A DNA stretch of 64,000 nucleotides. It comes from Anaerosporomusa subterranea. GTDB taxonomy: Bacteria > Bacillota > Negativicutes > Sporomusales > Acetonemataceae. The stretch is from NCBI RefSeq assembly GCF_001611555.1, contig NZ_LSGP01000017.1, positions 868,001 to 932,000 of the forward strand, written 5' to 3'. The number at the start of each line of letters is the position of its first letter. The stretch's first letter is position 1. The notes under the pieces were generated by a model, which saw only the letters and a list, made by a program, of their open reading frames with translations, searched no databases and was not told the origin of the DNA. The position numbers were made by a program, and so were the translations under genes. Positions 42,349-50,202 of this stretch are shown here, one piece after another.

Positions 42349-43509
42349 ATGAAAGGCTTTTCCAAACTAACCGAAGGCTTGATCGGCCAACCCATGCTGG
42401 AAATTCTATCAGTCGTCTCTGCCATGGAAGCGGCTGGTCAGACAGTATACCGGTTTGAGGTAGGTGACTCTCAGTTTGACGCATACCCGCATGTCATTGA
42501 GGCCACCAAGGCTGCGCTTGAGCAGGGACATACCAAATACGTCAACTCCCGCGGCATCCTTCTACTCAGAGAATCTATTTGCGACTACACGGAAAGCAAG
42601 CTTGGCTTTCGCCCCGATGTTTCCCAAATCGCCGTTATGCCTGCTAACAGTATTATCGATTTTATGATGCGCTGTGTGGCTGATCCTGGTGATGAAGTAG
42701 TCTTCTCGGATCCAGGCTTTGCGTCATATATCGCCGTTGCCAGCTATCTCGGGCTGAAAACAGTTACAGTACCAGTTTATGAAAAAAATGGGTTCCGGTT
42801 GAATCCGGACGACTTGCTGCCGCGTTTATCGGAAAAGACTCGGCTAATTATTAATACATCGCCGAGCAATCCAACCGGCGGAGTGATGACACAAGACGAG
42901 GTGCAGCGACTGGCCGAAATCGTTCGCGAACAAGACGTGTATCTCTTGAGTGACGAAATTTATGCGGAAAATATTTATGAGGGAAACCACTATTCGCCTT
43001 CTTGTTTAGATAAGTGCCGTGAACGTACGATTATCCTGAGCGGTTTTTCGAAAGGCCATTCGATGTCAGGCTGGCGGCTTGGCTATGCAATTGGGCCTGT
43101 CGATTTGATCGCAAAGATGAGTCAAATGTTTGAGACTGTCTACACCTGCATTCCGCCGTTTATCCAATATGCAGGCATTAGTGCGTTAAACACGCCCCAA
43201 GACTTGATAGAAAAGCGAAATCGTCAATATAAAAAGCTTCGCGACCTAATGGTCGCAAAGCTAAATGAGATCCCAGGCATCACCTGCGCTATGCCGAAAG
43301 GTGCCATTTACGCATTTGCCAATATCACCGGAACAGGCATGACCAGCAAACAGTTTGCCGACTTCGTACTCAAGAAGGCAGGAGTTGCACTTGTACCAGG
43401 TACCTGCTTCGGACCCGGTGGCGAGGGTTATGTTCGGTTGTGCTACCTGCGTAGTGAAGAGACGATTGTTGCAGCCTGCAGGTCTATGAAGATTGCGCTT
43501 AGAAAGTAA
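42349..43509 (+). CDS. Pyridoxal-phosphate aminotransferase, class I/II
   Basis: About 386 residues. The PLP fold type I blocks are clear: RFEVGDSQFDAYPHV, KYVNSRGILLLRE, INTSPSNPTGGVMT, LLSDEIYAENIY and the Schiff-base Lys in LSGFSKGHSMSGWRLGYAIG, ending with FADFVLKKAGVALVPGTCFG. It moves amino groups between an amino acid and 2-oxoglutarate or pyruvate; the partner is not determined. GGGAGGTTTTTC sets ATG 42349. Monocistronic between two repeats. Confidence 0.88.
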   Translation: MKGFSKLTEGLIGQPMLEILSVVSAMEAAGQTVYRFEVGDSQFDAYPHVIEATKAALEQGHTKYVNSRGILLLRESICDYTESKLGFRPDVSQIAVMPANSIIDFMMRCVADPGDEVVFSDPGFASYIAVASYLGLKTVTVPVYEKNGFRLNPDDLLPRLSEKTRLIINTSPSNPTGGVMTQDEVQRLAEIVREQDVYLLSDEIYAENIYEGNHYSPSCLDKCRERTIILSGFSKGHSMSGWRLGYAIGPVDLIAKMSQMFETVYTCIPPFIQYAGISALNTPQDLIEKRNRQYKKLRDLMVAKLNEIPGITCAMPKGAIYAFANITGTGMTSKQFADFVLKKAGVALVPGTCFGPGGEGYVRLCYLRSEETIVAACRSMKIALRK

Positions 43510-43534
43510 TCGTTCCAGAAAGAAGCTGTTAGTC

Positions 43535-43608
43535 AGAAGATCGCCACGCTTTGCTCGCGATGACAACCTACTACGTGTCATCGCGAGCGAAGCGCGGCGA
43601 TCTTTCCC
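43535..43608. repeat. Repeat E2
   Basis: GAAGATCGCCACGCTTTGCT and AGCGAAGCGCGGCGATCTT form a long palindrome with inner CGATGACA/TGTCATCG. Confidence 0.75.
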
Positions 43609-43673
43609 TTTTTGTTCAGTTGCCAAATTGTCTAAGGTAAAAAGGTCAGATAAGGCAAGAAACGAAAATCACT

Positions 43674-43716
43674 GGCCGCGAAAACGCGAAGGGCGCTATG
43701 CGCCTCGCTAAGGGAG
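43674..43716. repeat. Repeat F2
   Basis: GGCCGCGAAAACGCGAAGGG and CGCTATGCGCC, second copy of the F family. Confidence 0.6.
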
Positions 43717-43765
43717 AAGAATGATGCAAAGTCGTTGCGTTAGCCGGTTCAACCCAATGTTATCG

Positions 43766-43812
43766 TAGCCCTCTGCGCATCAGCGTACTCTGCGCTCTCT
43801 GCGGTTAACGTA
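43766..43812. repeat. Repeat B4, partial copy
   Basis: AGCCCTCTGCGCATC and CTCTCTGCGGTTAACGT. The rest of 43510-43821 holds no gene. Confidence 0.65.
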
Positions 43813-43821
43813 CCTGTTTTC

Positions 43822-44232
43822 TTAGCCCCCATAAACGAACGTAATCGTCTTTTTCATCTCCGGATGCAAGCTATTAAACACCGGGCACTCCTTCGCTGTC
43901 AGTTCGATGATCTTCTTTTCCTTAGCACTGTAGTTGTTATGCGGCAGGGTGACTTCAGTAATGAGTTCGACGATCCGGCGCGGATTAGTTCCCATGACCT
44001 TGGTTGTTTCGACTTTCGCGCCATCAACGGTAAAGCCATGCGTCTTCGCTGCAATGCCCATAATAGTGAACATGCAAGCGCCGAGCGCAGTCGCGACCAG
44101 ATCGGTTGGTGAAAAGGCTTCTCCTTTACCATGATTGTCTGTTGGCGCATCAGTAATGAGTTTGCTGCCAGATTGCAGATGAACTGATTCAGTGCGCAGA
44201 TCGCCAAGATATTGGGTTTGTACTGTTGCCAT
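43822..44232 (-). CDS. OsmC-family protein
   Basis: About 136 residues. TDAPTDNHGKGEAFSPTDL, then ATALGACMFTIMGIAA with the first conserved Cys and AKECPVFNSLHP with the second; this Cys pair and the nearby Arg/Glu are the peroxidatic site of OsmC/Ohr proteins, which reduce organic hydroperoxides. It belongs to the YhfA-like branch rather than Ohr. AAAGGGG lies nine bases before ATG 44232. Confidence 0.88.
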   Translation of the reverse strand: MATVQTQYLGDLRTESVHLQSGSKLITDAPTDNHGKGEAFSPTDLVATALGACMFTIMGIAAKTHGFTVDGAKVETTKVMGTNPRRIVELITEVTLPHNNYSAKEKKIIELTAKECPVFNSLHPEMKKTITFVYGG

Positions 44233-44333
44233 AGTCACGAGCCCCTTTCATTTATATAATTATTATTCAAAATAGACTAATTAGTACTTTGTTTCAACAT
44301 ATTGCTGATTTTTCCTTTAATGGGATATGGGGC

Positions 44334-44377
44334 AAAAAAACAAGCCTTCCTTTCGTAGGAGCAGGCTTGTTTTTTCT
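44334..44377. terminator. Bidirectional terminator-like hairpin
   Basis: AAAAAACAAGCC and GGCTTGTTTTTTC, AT runs on both sides. It lies upstream of the OsmC gene and downstream of nothing on the plus strand; it ends the minus-strand chemoreceptor-like gene. Confidence 0.75.
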
Positions 44378-44387
44378 TAAAAGTGTC

Positions 44388-44427
44388 CATAGTGGCGCTA
44401 GTACCGCTTGTGGCGTTCGTGCTATCC
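44388..44427. repeat. Repeat C4, partial copy
   Basis: CATAGTGGCGCTAGTACCGC and GTGGCGTTCGTGCTATCC. Confidence 0.6.
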
Positions 44428-44464
44428 TATCGTACCCCGCACTTTCTCCAAAGGCCGTGGACGA

Positions 44465-45463
44465 CTAAAGCGTAGTACTTACGATGGCAGACCAGCCCTT
44501 TCCTTTATAGGCATTATAGCCACGTGTGCGAGCATAACCATAAATCTTGCTGCCGCGAGCATCTTTTTCAAATGTGTAGCCGTAAGTCTCGCCGCTCATT
44601 GCACACTGAGCCGCTTTTAACCGGCTTAAGTTATCGGTTAAGATGCCTTTTCGGCTGGGGCAGGCAATAACATAGCCGTCTTTATTGATTATCGCTATAT
44701 CACCGTTTTTGCCGATTCGAGCTGAATCTAAAATATCATAGATATAATCCCAATTAAAACGAGAGGAGAAATAGCCGACGACTTGTCCTGATTCACCTAT
44801 TATTGGGCAAGAGTAGGCCACGGTGTGGCGGTTTTCTACTGAAGATAAGTATAAATCAGTTACCGATATAGAGTTAGCGGCCTTAACTTCTTTGAACCAA
44901 TCTCGATCGGCCATATTTTTACCAATAAGTTCACGGCGTACGCCTGTCGCTACAATTGTTCCTGCTGTATCAAGCACATAGAGGTCAAAATAGACTTCAT
45001 AGATATCTACGAGTGTCTTTAATAAATTGTTCGCCTGCTCAACCCGATTTGGCTCGGTGGAGCATAAGGAGTTCTTCACCTGAGAAAAACTTGCCCAAGC
45101 CTGGGCATCGCAATTGCGCTCGAATAGATTGCGGTCAATTTTGTCGATGGTGTCATAGGCGACATCAGCTGTTCGCACAGCGATTACTTCGTCAGCTTTG
45201 GACTGGATATTCTCGATAATTTTGGTGCTTTCCTTTGTTGAGGCAAAACTGCGAGTTGCTAATTTCTTAATTTCGTCTGCTACAACTCCAAATCCGCGAC
45301 CAGCTTCCCCGGCCCTTGCAGCTTCGATGGCTGAATTTAAAGATAATAAGTTCGTCTGTTGAGCGATTTGCTGGATAGTGCTGATGACCTTGCCCATCTC
45401 GGCGTTTGCTGTTTTTAATTCGCTTAATAAGATAGAGACGTCAATCATGTTACTGTTGTCCAT
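44465..45463 (-). CDS. Soluble chemoreceptor-like protein: MCP hairpin tip followed by a Cache domain
   Basis: About 332 residues. Unlike normal receptors, the methyl-accepting signalling tip is N-terminal: [20 protein letters not shown] followed by [15 protein letters not shown] at about 35-70. After a helical linker comes a C-terminal sensory domain of Cache type (about 150-330; [52 protein letters not shown]). No membrane helix or signal peptide exists, so ligand sensing would be cytosolic. GAGGTG sets ATG 45463. Only the core of the signalling hairpin is kept, so coupling to CheA/CheW is plausible but unproven. Confidence 0.8.
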   Translation of the reverse strand: MDNSNMIDVSILLSELKTANAEMGKVISTIQQIAQQTNLLSLNSAIEAARAGEAGRGFGVVADEIKKLATRSFASTKESTKIIENIQSKADEVIAVRTADVAYDTIDKIDRNLFERNCDAQAWASFSQVKNSLCSTEPNRVEQANNLLKTLVDIYEVYFDLYVLDTAGTIVATGVRRELIGKNMADRDWFKEVKAANSISVTDLYLSSVENRHTVAYSCPIIGESGQVVGYFSSRFNWDYIYDILDSARIGKNGDIAIINKDGYVIACPSRKGILTDNLSRLKAAQCAMSGETYGYTFEKDARGSKIYGYARTRGYNAYKGKGWSAIVSTTL

Positions 45464-45486
45464 TTCTATTTTCACCTCGCAAAAAA

Positions 45487-45527
45487 GCAACGAGGCATGG
45501 CTGAATTACTCAGACAGGCCTCGTTGC
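45487..45527 (-). promoter_or_regulatory. Terminator-like hairpin at the 5' end of the chemoreceptor mRNA
   Basis: GCAACGAGGC and GCCTCGTTGC (10-bp perfect stem, with inner CTGA/TCAG) followed by six U and then, after two bases, the GAGGTG ribosome site. The predicted transcription start is only about six bases before the stem. Confidence 0.65.
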
Positions 45528-45539
45528 CGTTATTTTCGT

Positions 45540-45569
45540 AGTATACCAATATTTCACATTATCTGTCAA
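45540..45569 (-). promoter_or_regulatory. Promoter of the chemoreceptor-like gene
   Basis: On the minus strand TTGACA, 18-base spacer, TATACT. Confidence 0.7.
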
Positions 45570-45662
45570 AGGTATTTAGCTAAAATTCAGAGGGATTGCT
45601 GAAAAAGTTGAATTATGTTAACATAATATAGATCGGCTTTCAATCAGAATAGGAGGTTTGAA

Positions 45663-46853
45663 ATGAACTCTAAACGTATCGCGGTTTTTCTGCTGTTAGT
45701 GTTGTGTGTCAGTTTCACGCTTCCCGTTCCGGCCTTTGCCGCTTCAACTCCAACAGGCGGTGACTCAGACAAGGGCTTCTTTGCTTCTGTGTTGGCCTTC
45801 TTTGGGGACTTGTTCAATGGTTTGCTAAATCTCAGTCCAAGCGAACCGGTCGTCTCGGCTCCGACAACGATTCCACCAGTAATCTCTAAGCCGACTGGGG
45901 CAAAAGAGGTAATCGGGTTCTATGCTGAATGGTGGGGAAATGATACTGCGTCATATAATGACATGGTTAAACACAAGGATTCGATCGGCACGATTGCGCC
46001 GTTTTGGGCAACCTTAAATCGCGACGCTTCTGTCGCCAACCGTGGTGGTAATGATCATGCGGCGGTTGTTAAGTATGCTAAGTCGAACTCGATTCAGACA
46101 TTGCTGCTGGTGAACAATGAGAAAAGCACAGGATCTGTGAAGCCTATCCATACTGTGTTGTCTAACTCATCGCTGCGCAAGAAAGCTATCGACAATCTGG
46201 AAGCTTATATCAAAAAATATCAGATGGATGGAATCAATATTGACTTTGAAGAAGTGCCGGCAGGTGACCGCGACAATCTGACCGCTTTTATGAAAGAACT
46301 TTATGCTCGTTTGAAGCCGCAAGGCTATGTGGTAACAATTGACGTGTTCCCCAAGCATAATGAATTGGGTGATATATCAAAAGCTTATGATTATGCGAAG
46401 TTGGCTCAGTATGCAGATAAGATCATGCTAATGACTTATGATTACCACGGTGGCTGGAGCGAAGCAGGCGCGGTCTCAGACATTGTCTCCGTGGAGCAGG
46501 ATTTGCAGTATGCTCTTTCCTTTATCCCGAAACACAAATTGTATCTTGGCATTCCCGGCTATGGCTATGATTGGTCTAGTAAAGGGGTAGAGAGCCTTGA
46601 GTATCCAGCAATCCAGAGTCTAATCAGCCGCTTTAATCCCAAAGTCGAGTGGGATGATGCGTCGAAATCGCCTCACTTCAACTATACCGGCCCAGATGGA
46701 GTCAGTCATCAAGTATGGTTTGAAAACAGTCATAGCTTGCGGTTTAAGTTAGACTTGGTCAACAAGTACGACATTGCCGGCATAGCGCTGTGGAAATTGG
46801 GTAGCGAGGATCAAGAGTTTTGGCCGCTGATCAAAACCCACTTCGCATATTGA
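45663..46853 (+). CDS. Secreted glycoside hydrolase family 18 protein
   Basis: 396 residues. Signal peptide to about residue 27 (VPAFA-A), a Pro/Thr linker to about 80, then a GH18 barrel. The catalytic motif DGINIDFEE (D-x-x-D-x-D-x-E) is complete; MLMTYDYHGGWSEAG and GIALWKLGSED are further family blocks. The protein resembles YaaH/CotR-type spore or wall lytic GH18 enzymes acting on peptidoglycan or chitin-like N-acetylglucosamine polymers, though no LysM domain is present. AGGAGGTTTGAA precedes the ATG. Confidence 0.88.
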   Translation: MNSKRIAVFLLLVLCVSFTLPVPAFAASTPTGGDSDKGFFASVLAFFGDLFNGLLNLSPSEPVVSAPTTIPPVISKPTGAKEVIGFYAEWWGNDTASYNDMVKHKDSIGTIAPFWATLNRDASVANRGGNDHAAVVKYAKSNSIQTLLLVNNEKSTGSVKPIHTVLSNSSLRKKAIDNLEAYIKKYQMDGINIDFEEVPAGDRDNLTAFMKELYARLKPQGYVVTIDVFPKHNELGDISKAYDYAKLAQYADKIMLMTYDYHGGWSEAGAVSDIVSVEQDLQYALSFIPKHKLYLGIPGYGYDWSSKGVESLEYPAIQSLISRFNPKVEWDDASKSPHFNYTGPDGVSHQVWFENSHSLRFKLDLVNKYDIAGIALWKLGSEDQEFWPLIKTHFAY

Positions 46854-46878
46854 CTAGGGTTGATAATTTCTGTATACT
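46850..46878 (+). promoter_or_regulatory. Promoter of the cobalamin riboswitch and CobT fusion
   Basis: TTGACT, 17-base spacer, TATACT. The -35 overlaps the GH18 stop codon. Confidence 0.65.
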
Positions 46879-46900
46879 AAAAACAATTATATAACAACTA

Positions 46901-47062
46901 CGGCCTAGGTGCCTCCCGTTGGGAGGAGAATAGGGAAGTCTGAGCATGGCGACATGCGTAGGCGCGGACCCACCACTGTACCGGGGAGAACTTACAATGC
47001 CACTCGCAAGGGGAAGGCGTAAGGATTCAATGAACCGGGAGCCAGGAGACCTGCCTCTGCCG
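46901..47062 (+). ncRNA. Cobalamin riboswitch upstream of the CobT fusion
   Basis: Diagnostic aptamer segments in order: CTAGGTGCC, GAATAGGGAA, GCGGACCCACCACTGTA, ATGCCACT, GGGAAGGCG and GAGCCAGGAGACCTGCC (B12 box). Ligand binding should stop expression of the downstream gene through the terminator at 47082. Confidence 0.93.
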
Positions 47063-47081
47063 TTTGAAGACCTTCATGGAT

Positions 47082-47123
47082 AAAGAAGGCTTTTTTGGGT
47101 AACCAAAAGAGCCTTCTTTTTTA
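47082..47123 (+). terminator. Expression-platform terminator of the riboswitch
   Basis: AAGAAGGC and GCCTTCTT around an A/G-rich loop, then TTTTTT. Confidence 0.8.
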
Positions 47124-47139
47124 GTAACTAGGAGGCTGG

Positions 47140-47271
47140 GTTACGTTTCCCACAGAGTACACAGAGGGTTCGACGAGTACACAGAGGCAATAAGGAACTG
47201 TGTTCTAAACTAGCAATCGTAACCCTCTGCGAGTACCCTCTGCGTGCTCTGCGCACTCTGTGGTTAACGTA
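47140..47271. repeat. Repeat B5
   Basis: Both arms present: TTTCCCACAGAGTACACAGA at the left and GCGCACTCTGTGGTTAACG at the right. It lies in the leader between the riboswitch terminator and the gene it controls. Confidence 0.75.
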
Positions 47272-47309
47272 ATTTTCCTCTTAAAAGATTGTTTATGCAG
47301 GAGGAAATG

Positions 47310-49274
47310 ATGAATTTACTACAACAAACATTGGCGAAGATTACCGTTCCGGATACGTTGATCCGCGAACAGGTGCAGCAACGGATCGATCGTCTTACAC
47401 AACCGGGCGCGCTTGGGCGTTTAGGCAGCATGTTCAGTCAATACGCGGGAATAACAGGCGAACTGCGGCCGCTACCACCGCGTGCGTGCATGGTTGTTGC
47501 CTGCGCTGATCATGGGGTGGCTGTTCATGGGATCAGTGCGTATCCAGTGGAAACGACCCTACATATGACTGCCAACTATTTGGTTTCAAAGGGCGCAAGC
47601 GCCAATGCATTTGCGAATTTTTCCGGATCGGATATGGTGGTAGTCGATGTTGGGGTGGCTGGGGATTTGTCGCATGTCCCAGGCTTATGGAACCGAAATA
47701 TTGCCTATGGAACCGCAGACTTTACCAAGGGCCCGGCTATGACGCGTGCCCAGGCAATACAGGCGATCGAGACAGGTATTGAAATTGTCAATGATCGGGT
47801 TAAGCAAGGATACAATTGCTTTAGCTTGGGGGAAATGGGTATCGGCAATACGTCATCCAGCGCGGCGATCGTTGCTGCCTTCTCTCAGCTTGAACCTGAA
47901 GTGGTAACCGGACGCGGAACAGGAATATCAGATAGCCGAATGCAAGTGAAGATTAACATCGTTCGTCAAGGGCTCGCTGTCAATCATCCCAATCCCTGCG
48001 ACGGAATTGACGTATTGTCGAAGGTCGGCGGATTTGAACTAGGTGCCTTGGCAGGTGTTGTTCTCGGCGCTGCGGCCAATCGCTGTGCCGTGATCATCGA
48101 TGGATCAAACACGACCGCGGCAGCGCTAATTGCTGCTGCTATTCAGCCGATATGCAAACAATACCTATTTGCTTCTCACTTATCGGCTGAACCGGCGCAT
48201 CGGTTTGCGCTGGGGTTATTGGATTTGAAACCTTGTGTTGACATGGGGGTTCGTTTGGGAGAGGCAATCGGCGCCTCGATCGTGGTCGATATGTTGACCG
48301 CCGACGCTGTAACGCAGCAAAGCCTAGATCTGAGCACTACGTCCTGTCAGGCTTTGACTGCCCAAACCGAAGCATTTCGCGACGTCGGGCGCGTGCTGTG
48401 CGATATAACTGCACAAATTAAACCTTTGGATGTGGCGGCGATGGAAGCTTGCCAACTGCGTATAGACAACTTGACAAAGCCGTTTGCAAGTCTTAACGCA
48501 TTTGAACATCTGGCACGCCAACTGTCAGGGATTACCGGCGATCCTAGACCAAAGCGCCTGCGCAAAGCAATTCTTGTTATAACTGACGGTCCCTGTGCAG
48601 CAAGCCCAGCAGTAACAGGCTTCGCCAAGCATGCCGGCGCAGAACTGGCACTAATTAATATGAGTAAGTCTGTGGATATTCCCCAATCGACGAATTTGAC
48701 GCATGATCAGGTTGTTAAAGCAATTCAGACTGGAATTGATGCGGCCTGCGCGCAAATGAAGCATGGAACACAGGTGGTGGGAATTGGCACGATTAGTCAT
48801 GATGCCCGACAGACCGCTGAATTATTTATTCAAACAGGATTGGCAATGGATTTTCAGAGCGCAGATGTTTTGCTTGCTATGTTAGAAAAGACGGGTAGTC
48901 TGGTGCTCGCCGGATTGGCAGGAGTTATCCTGGGCGCTGCGGCGGAAGGGGCCGCCGTGGTGCTGGACGATCTGGAGACAAGCGCCGCTGCTCTTATTGC
49001 GGTTGCCATCGCACCGTCGGTCAGAGACTATTTGATCGCATCCCACGGCGGCACAGATTCTATCCATCAGGCCGCGTTAGACAAACTGGGTTTGCGGGCT
49101 CATCTCGACCTTGATCTTTCGTTAGGCGACGGAACAGGGGCGGCATTAGGCATCAGGTTGTTAGACGCCTCACTTCATATGCTAAACGATATGAAAACCT
49201 TCGGCGAAGCCGAAGTGGCGGTGGCCCAAGATGGGCCAGGGGTGCTGCGACAAAGCAAAACAGTAAAAGATTAG
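47310..49274 (+). CDS. Tandem CobT-domain fusion (lower-ligand phosphoribosyltransferase; ArsA-ArsB-like?)
   Basis: 655 residues, twice the size of CobT. The first CobT domain (about 1-345) keeps LTQPGALGRLG, ADHGVAVHGIS, GEMGIGNTSSSAAI, GTGISD and the catalytic-base Glu318 in VRLGEAIGAS. The second (about 370-640) keeps LTKPFASLNAFEHLARQLSG, the LGAAAEGAAVVLDD region and HGGTDSIH but lacks the GEMGIGNT loop and has Asp607 in LGDGTGAA instead of Glu. CobT makes the alpha-ribotide of the cobamide lower base. In Sporomusa ovata two CobT homologues, ArsA and ArsB, act as a heterodimer on phenol and p-cresol; this gene looks like such a pair in one chain. ATG 47310 lies five bases after AGGAGG. 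Confidence 0.85.
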   Translation: MNLLQQTLAKITVPDTLIREQVQQRIDRLTQPGALGRLGSMFSQYAGITGELRPLPPRACMVVACADHGVAVHGISAYPVETTLHMTANYLVSKGASANAFANFSGSDMVVVDVGVAGDLSHVPGLWNRNIAYGTADFTKGPAMTRAQAIQAIETGIEIVNDRVKQGYNCFSLGEMGIGNTSSSAAIVAAFSQLEPEVVTGRGTGISDSRMQVKINIVRQGLAVNHPNPCDGIDVLSKVGGFELGALAGVVLGAAANRCAVIIDGSNTTAAALIAAAIQPICKQYLFASHLSAEPAHRFALGLLDLKPCVDMGVRLGEAIGASIVVDMLTADAVTQQSLDLSTTSCQALTAQTEAFRDVGRVLCDITAQIKPLDVAAMEACQLRIDNLTKPFASLNAFEHLARQLSGITGDPRPKRLRKAILVITDGPCAASPAVTGFAKHAGAELALINMSKSVDIPQSTNLTHDQVVKAIQTGIDAACAQMKHGTQVVGIGTISHDARQTAELFIQTGLAMDFQSADVLLAMLEKTGSLVLAGLAGVILGAAAEGAAVVLDDLETSAAALIAVAIAPSVRDYLIASHGGTDSIHQAALDKLGLRAHLDLDLSLGDGTGAALGIRLLDASLHMLNDMKTFGEAEVAVAQDGPGVLRQSKTVKD

Positions 49275-49278
49275 AAAT

Positions 49279-49316
49279 GAAAGAACGCTGACTCGATTGC
49301 CAACGTTCTTTTTTAA
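49279..49316 (+). terminator. Terminator of the CobT fusion gene
   Basis: AAAGAACG, loop, CGTTCTTTTTT. Confidence 0.8.
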
Positions 49317-49412
49317 CTCTGCCTTAGTGCAACTGGTTGCCCGAAAGGTCTTGGAGTCATTAAACAAGCGAAAGGTAGAACAACGATATCGTAATAAATA
49401 AGGTCTGCTGTT

Positions 49413-49446
49413 GTCGATAATGCCGCTAGTGTTCATCGTGCTATGG
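49413..49446. repeat. Repeat C5, partial copy
   Basis: TCGATAATGCCGCTAGTG and TTCATCGTGCTATGG. Confidence 0.55.
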
Positions 49447-49525
49447 ATTTTCAAAACTATTTGATTTAGAATTAAATTATAATGATTTCAGTATATAGAA
49501 TTGGAACGAGAGTAGGGGCGAGTAT

Positions 49526-50200
49526 ATGCGGATTCTTGTTGTTGAAGATGACAGCGTGTTACGAGAAGCTGTTGTTTCGCTTTTGAAAGAGGAACACTAT
49601 CTTGTCGATGAGGCGGCAACCGGTGATGAAGGTTTATACATGGCCGAACAAGATATTTATGATCTAATCGTTCTTGATATTATGCTGCCGGAACTCAGCG
49701 GTCTGGAGATTGTAAAATCTTTGCGGAATAATGGACATACTGTCCCCATACTTTTGCTGACGGCGCGGGATAGTGTGGATGATCGTGTCACTGGTTTAGA
49801 AACCGGTGCAGACGATTATTTGGTAAAACCGTTTGCGATTCGGGAACTGTTGGCCCGGGTAAAAGCACAAATCCGTCGCAAGAGTAATCAAGGTTTAGAT
49901 GGTGAGCTGGCTTATGGCGGCATTTCGCTAAATAGCCGAGTGCGCGATGGTTTTGCCGATGGTAAACCGTTGGGGCTTTCCACAAAAGAATATGATCTTC
50001 TAGAATTTCTTGTAGCAAATCATCAGCAGATTGTAACCAGAGAGCAGATTTTTGATCGGATTTGGGGCTTCGACTCAGACACGACCATCAGTATTGTCGA
50101 TTTGTATATTCACTATTTGCGCAAAAAATTGGCCCCTTCTGGTTTGGACTCTCATATTCAAACCATACGCGGCGCCGGCTTCATGCTAAAGGTTAAATAG
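49526..50200 (+). CDS. OmpR/PhoB-family response regulator
   Basis: 224 residues. Receiver with EDD (7-9), phospho-acceptor Asp51 in LIVLDIMLPELSG and Lys in DYLVKPFAIREL; winged-helix DNA-binding domain from about 125 (LSTKEYDLLEFLVANHQQ, IVDLYIHYLRKKL, IRGAGFML). Two bases separate it from the kinase gene. Its targets may include itself and the secreted gene at 52502, where 11-bp direct repeats overlap the -35 region. Confidence 0.92.
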   Translation: MRILVVEDDSVLREAVVSLLKEEHYLVDEAATGDEGLYMAEQDIYDLIVLDIMLPELSGLEIVKSLRNNGHTVPILLLTARDSVDDRVTGLETGADDYLVKPFAIRELLARVKAQIRRKSNQGLDGELAYGGISLNSRVRDGFADGKPLGLSTKEYDLLEFLVANHQQIVTREQIFDRIWGFDSDTTISIVDLYIHYLRKKLAPSGLDSHIQTIRGAGFMLKVK

Positions 50201-50202
50201 TC

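Noticed and set aside
46856-46866. TAGGGTTGATA resembling the end of repeat D
   Set aside because: Only 11 bases match and they fall in the spacer of a good promoter; likely chance.
47289-47309. Earlier start of the CobT fusion
   Set aside because: It would place the AGGAGG site inside the coding region; ATG 47310 has the proper spacing.
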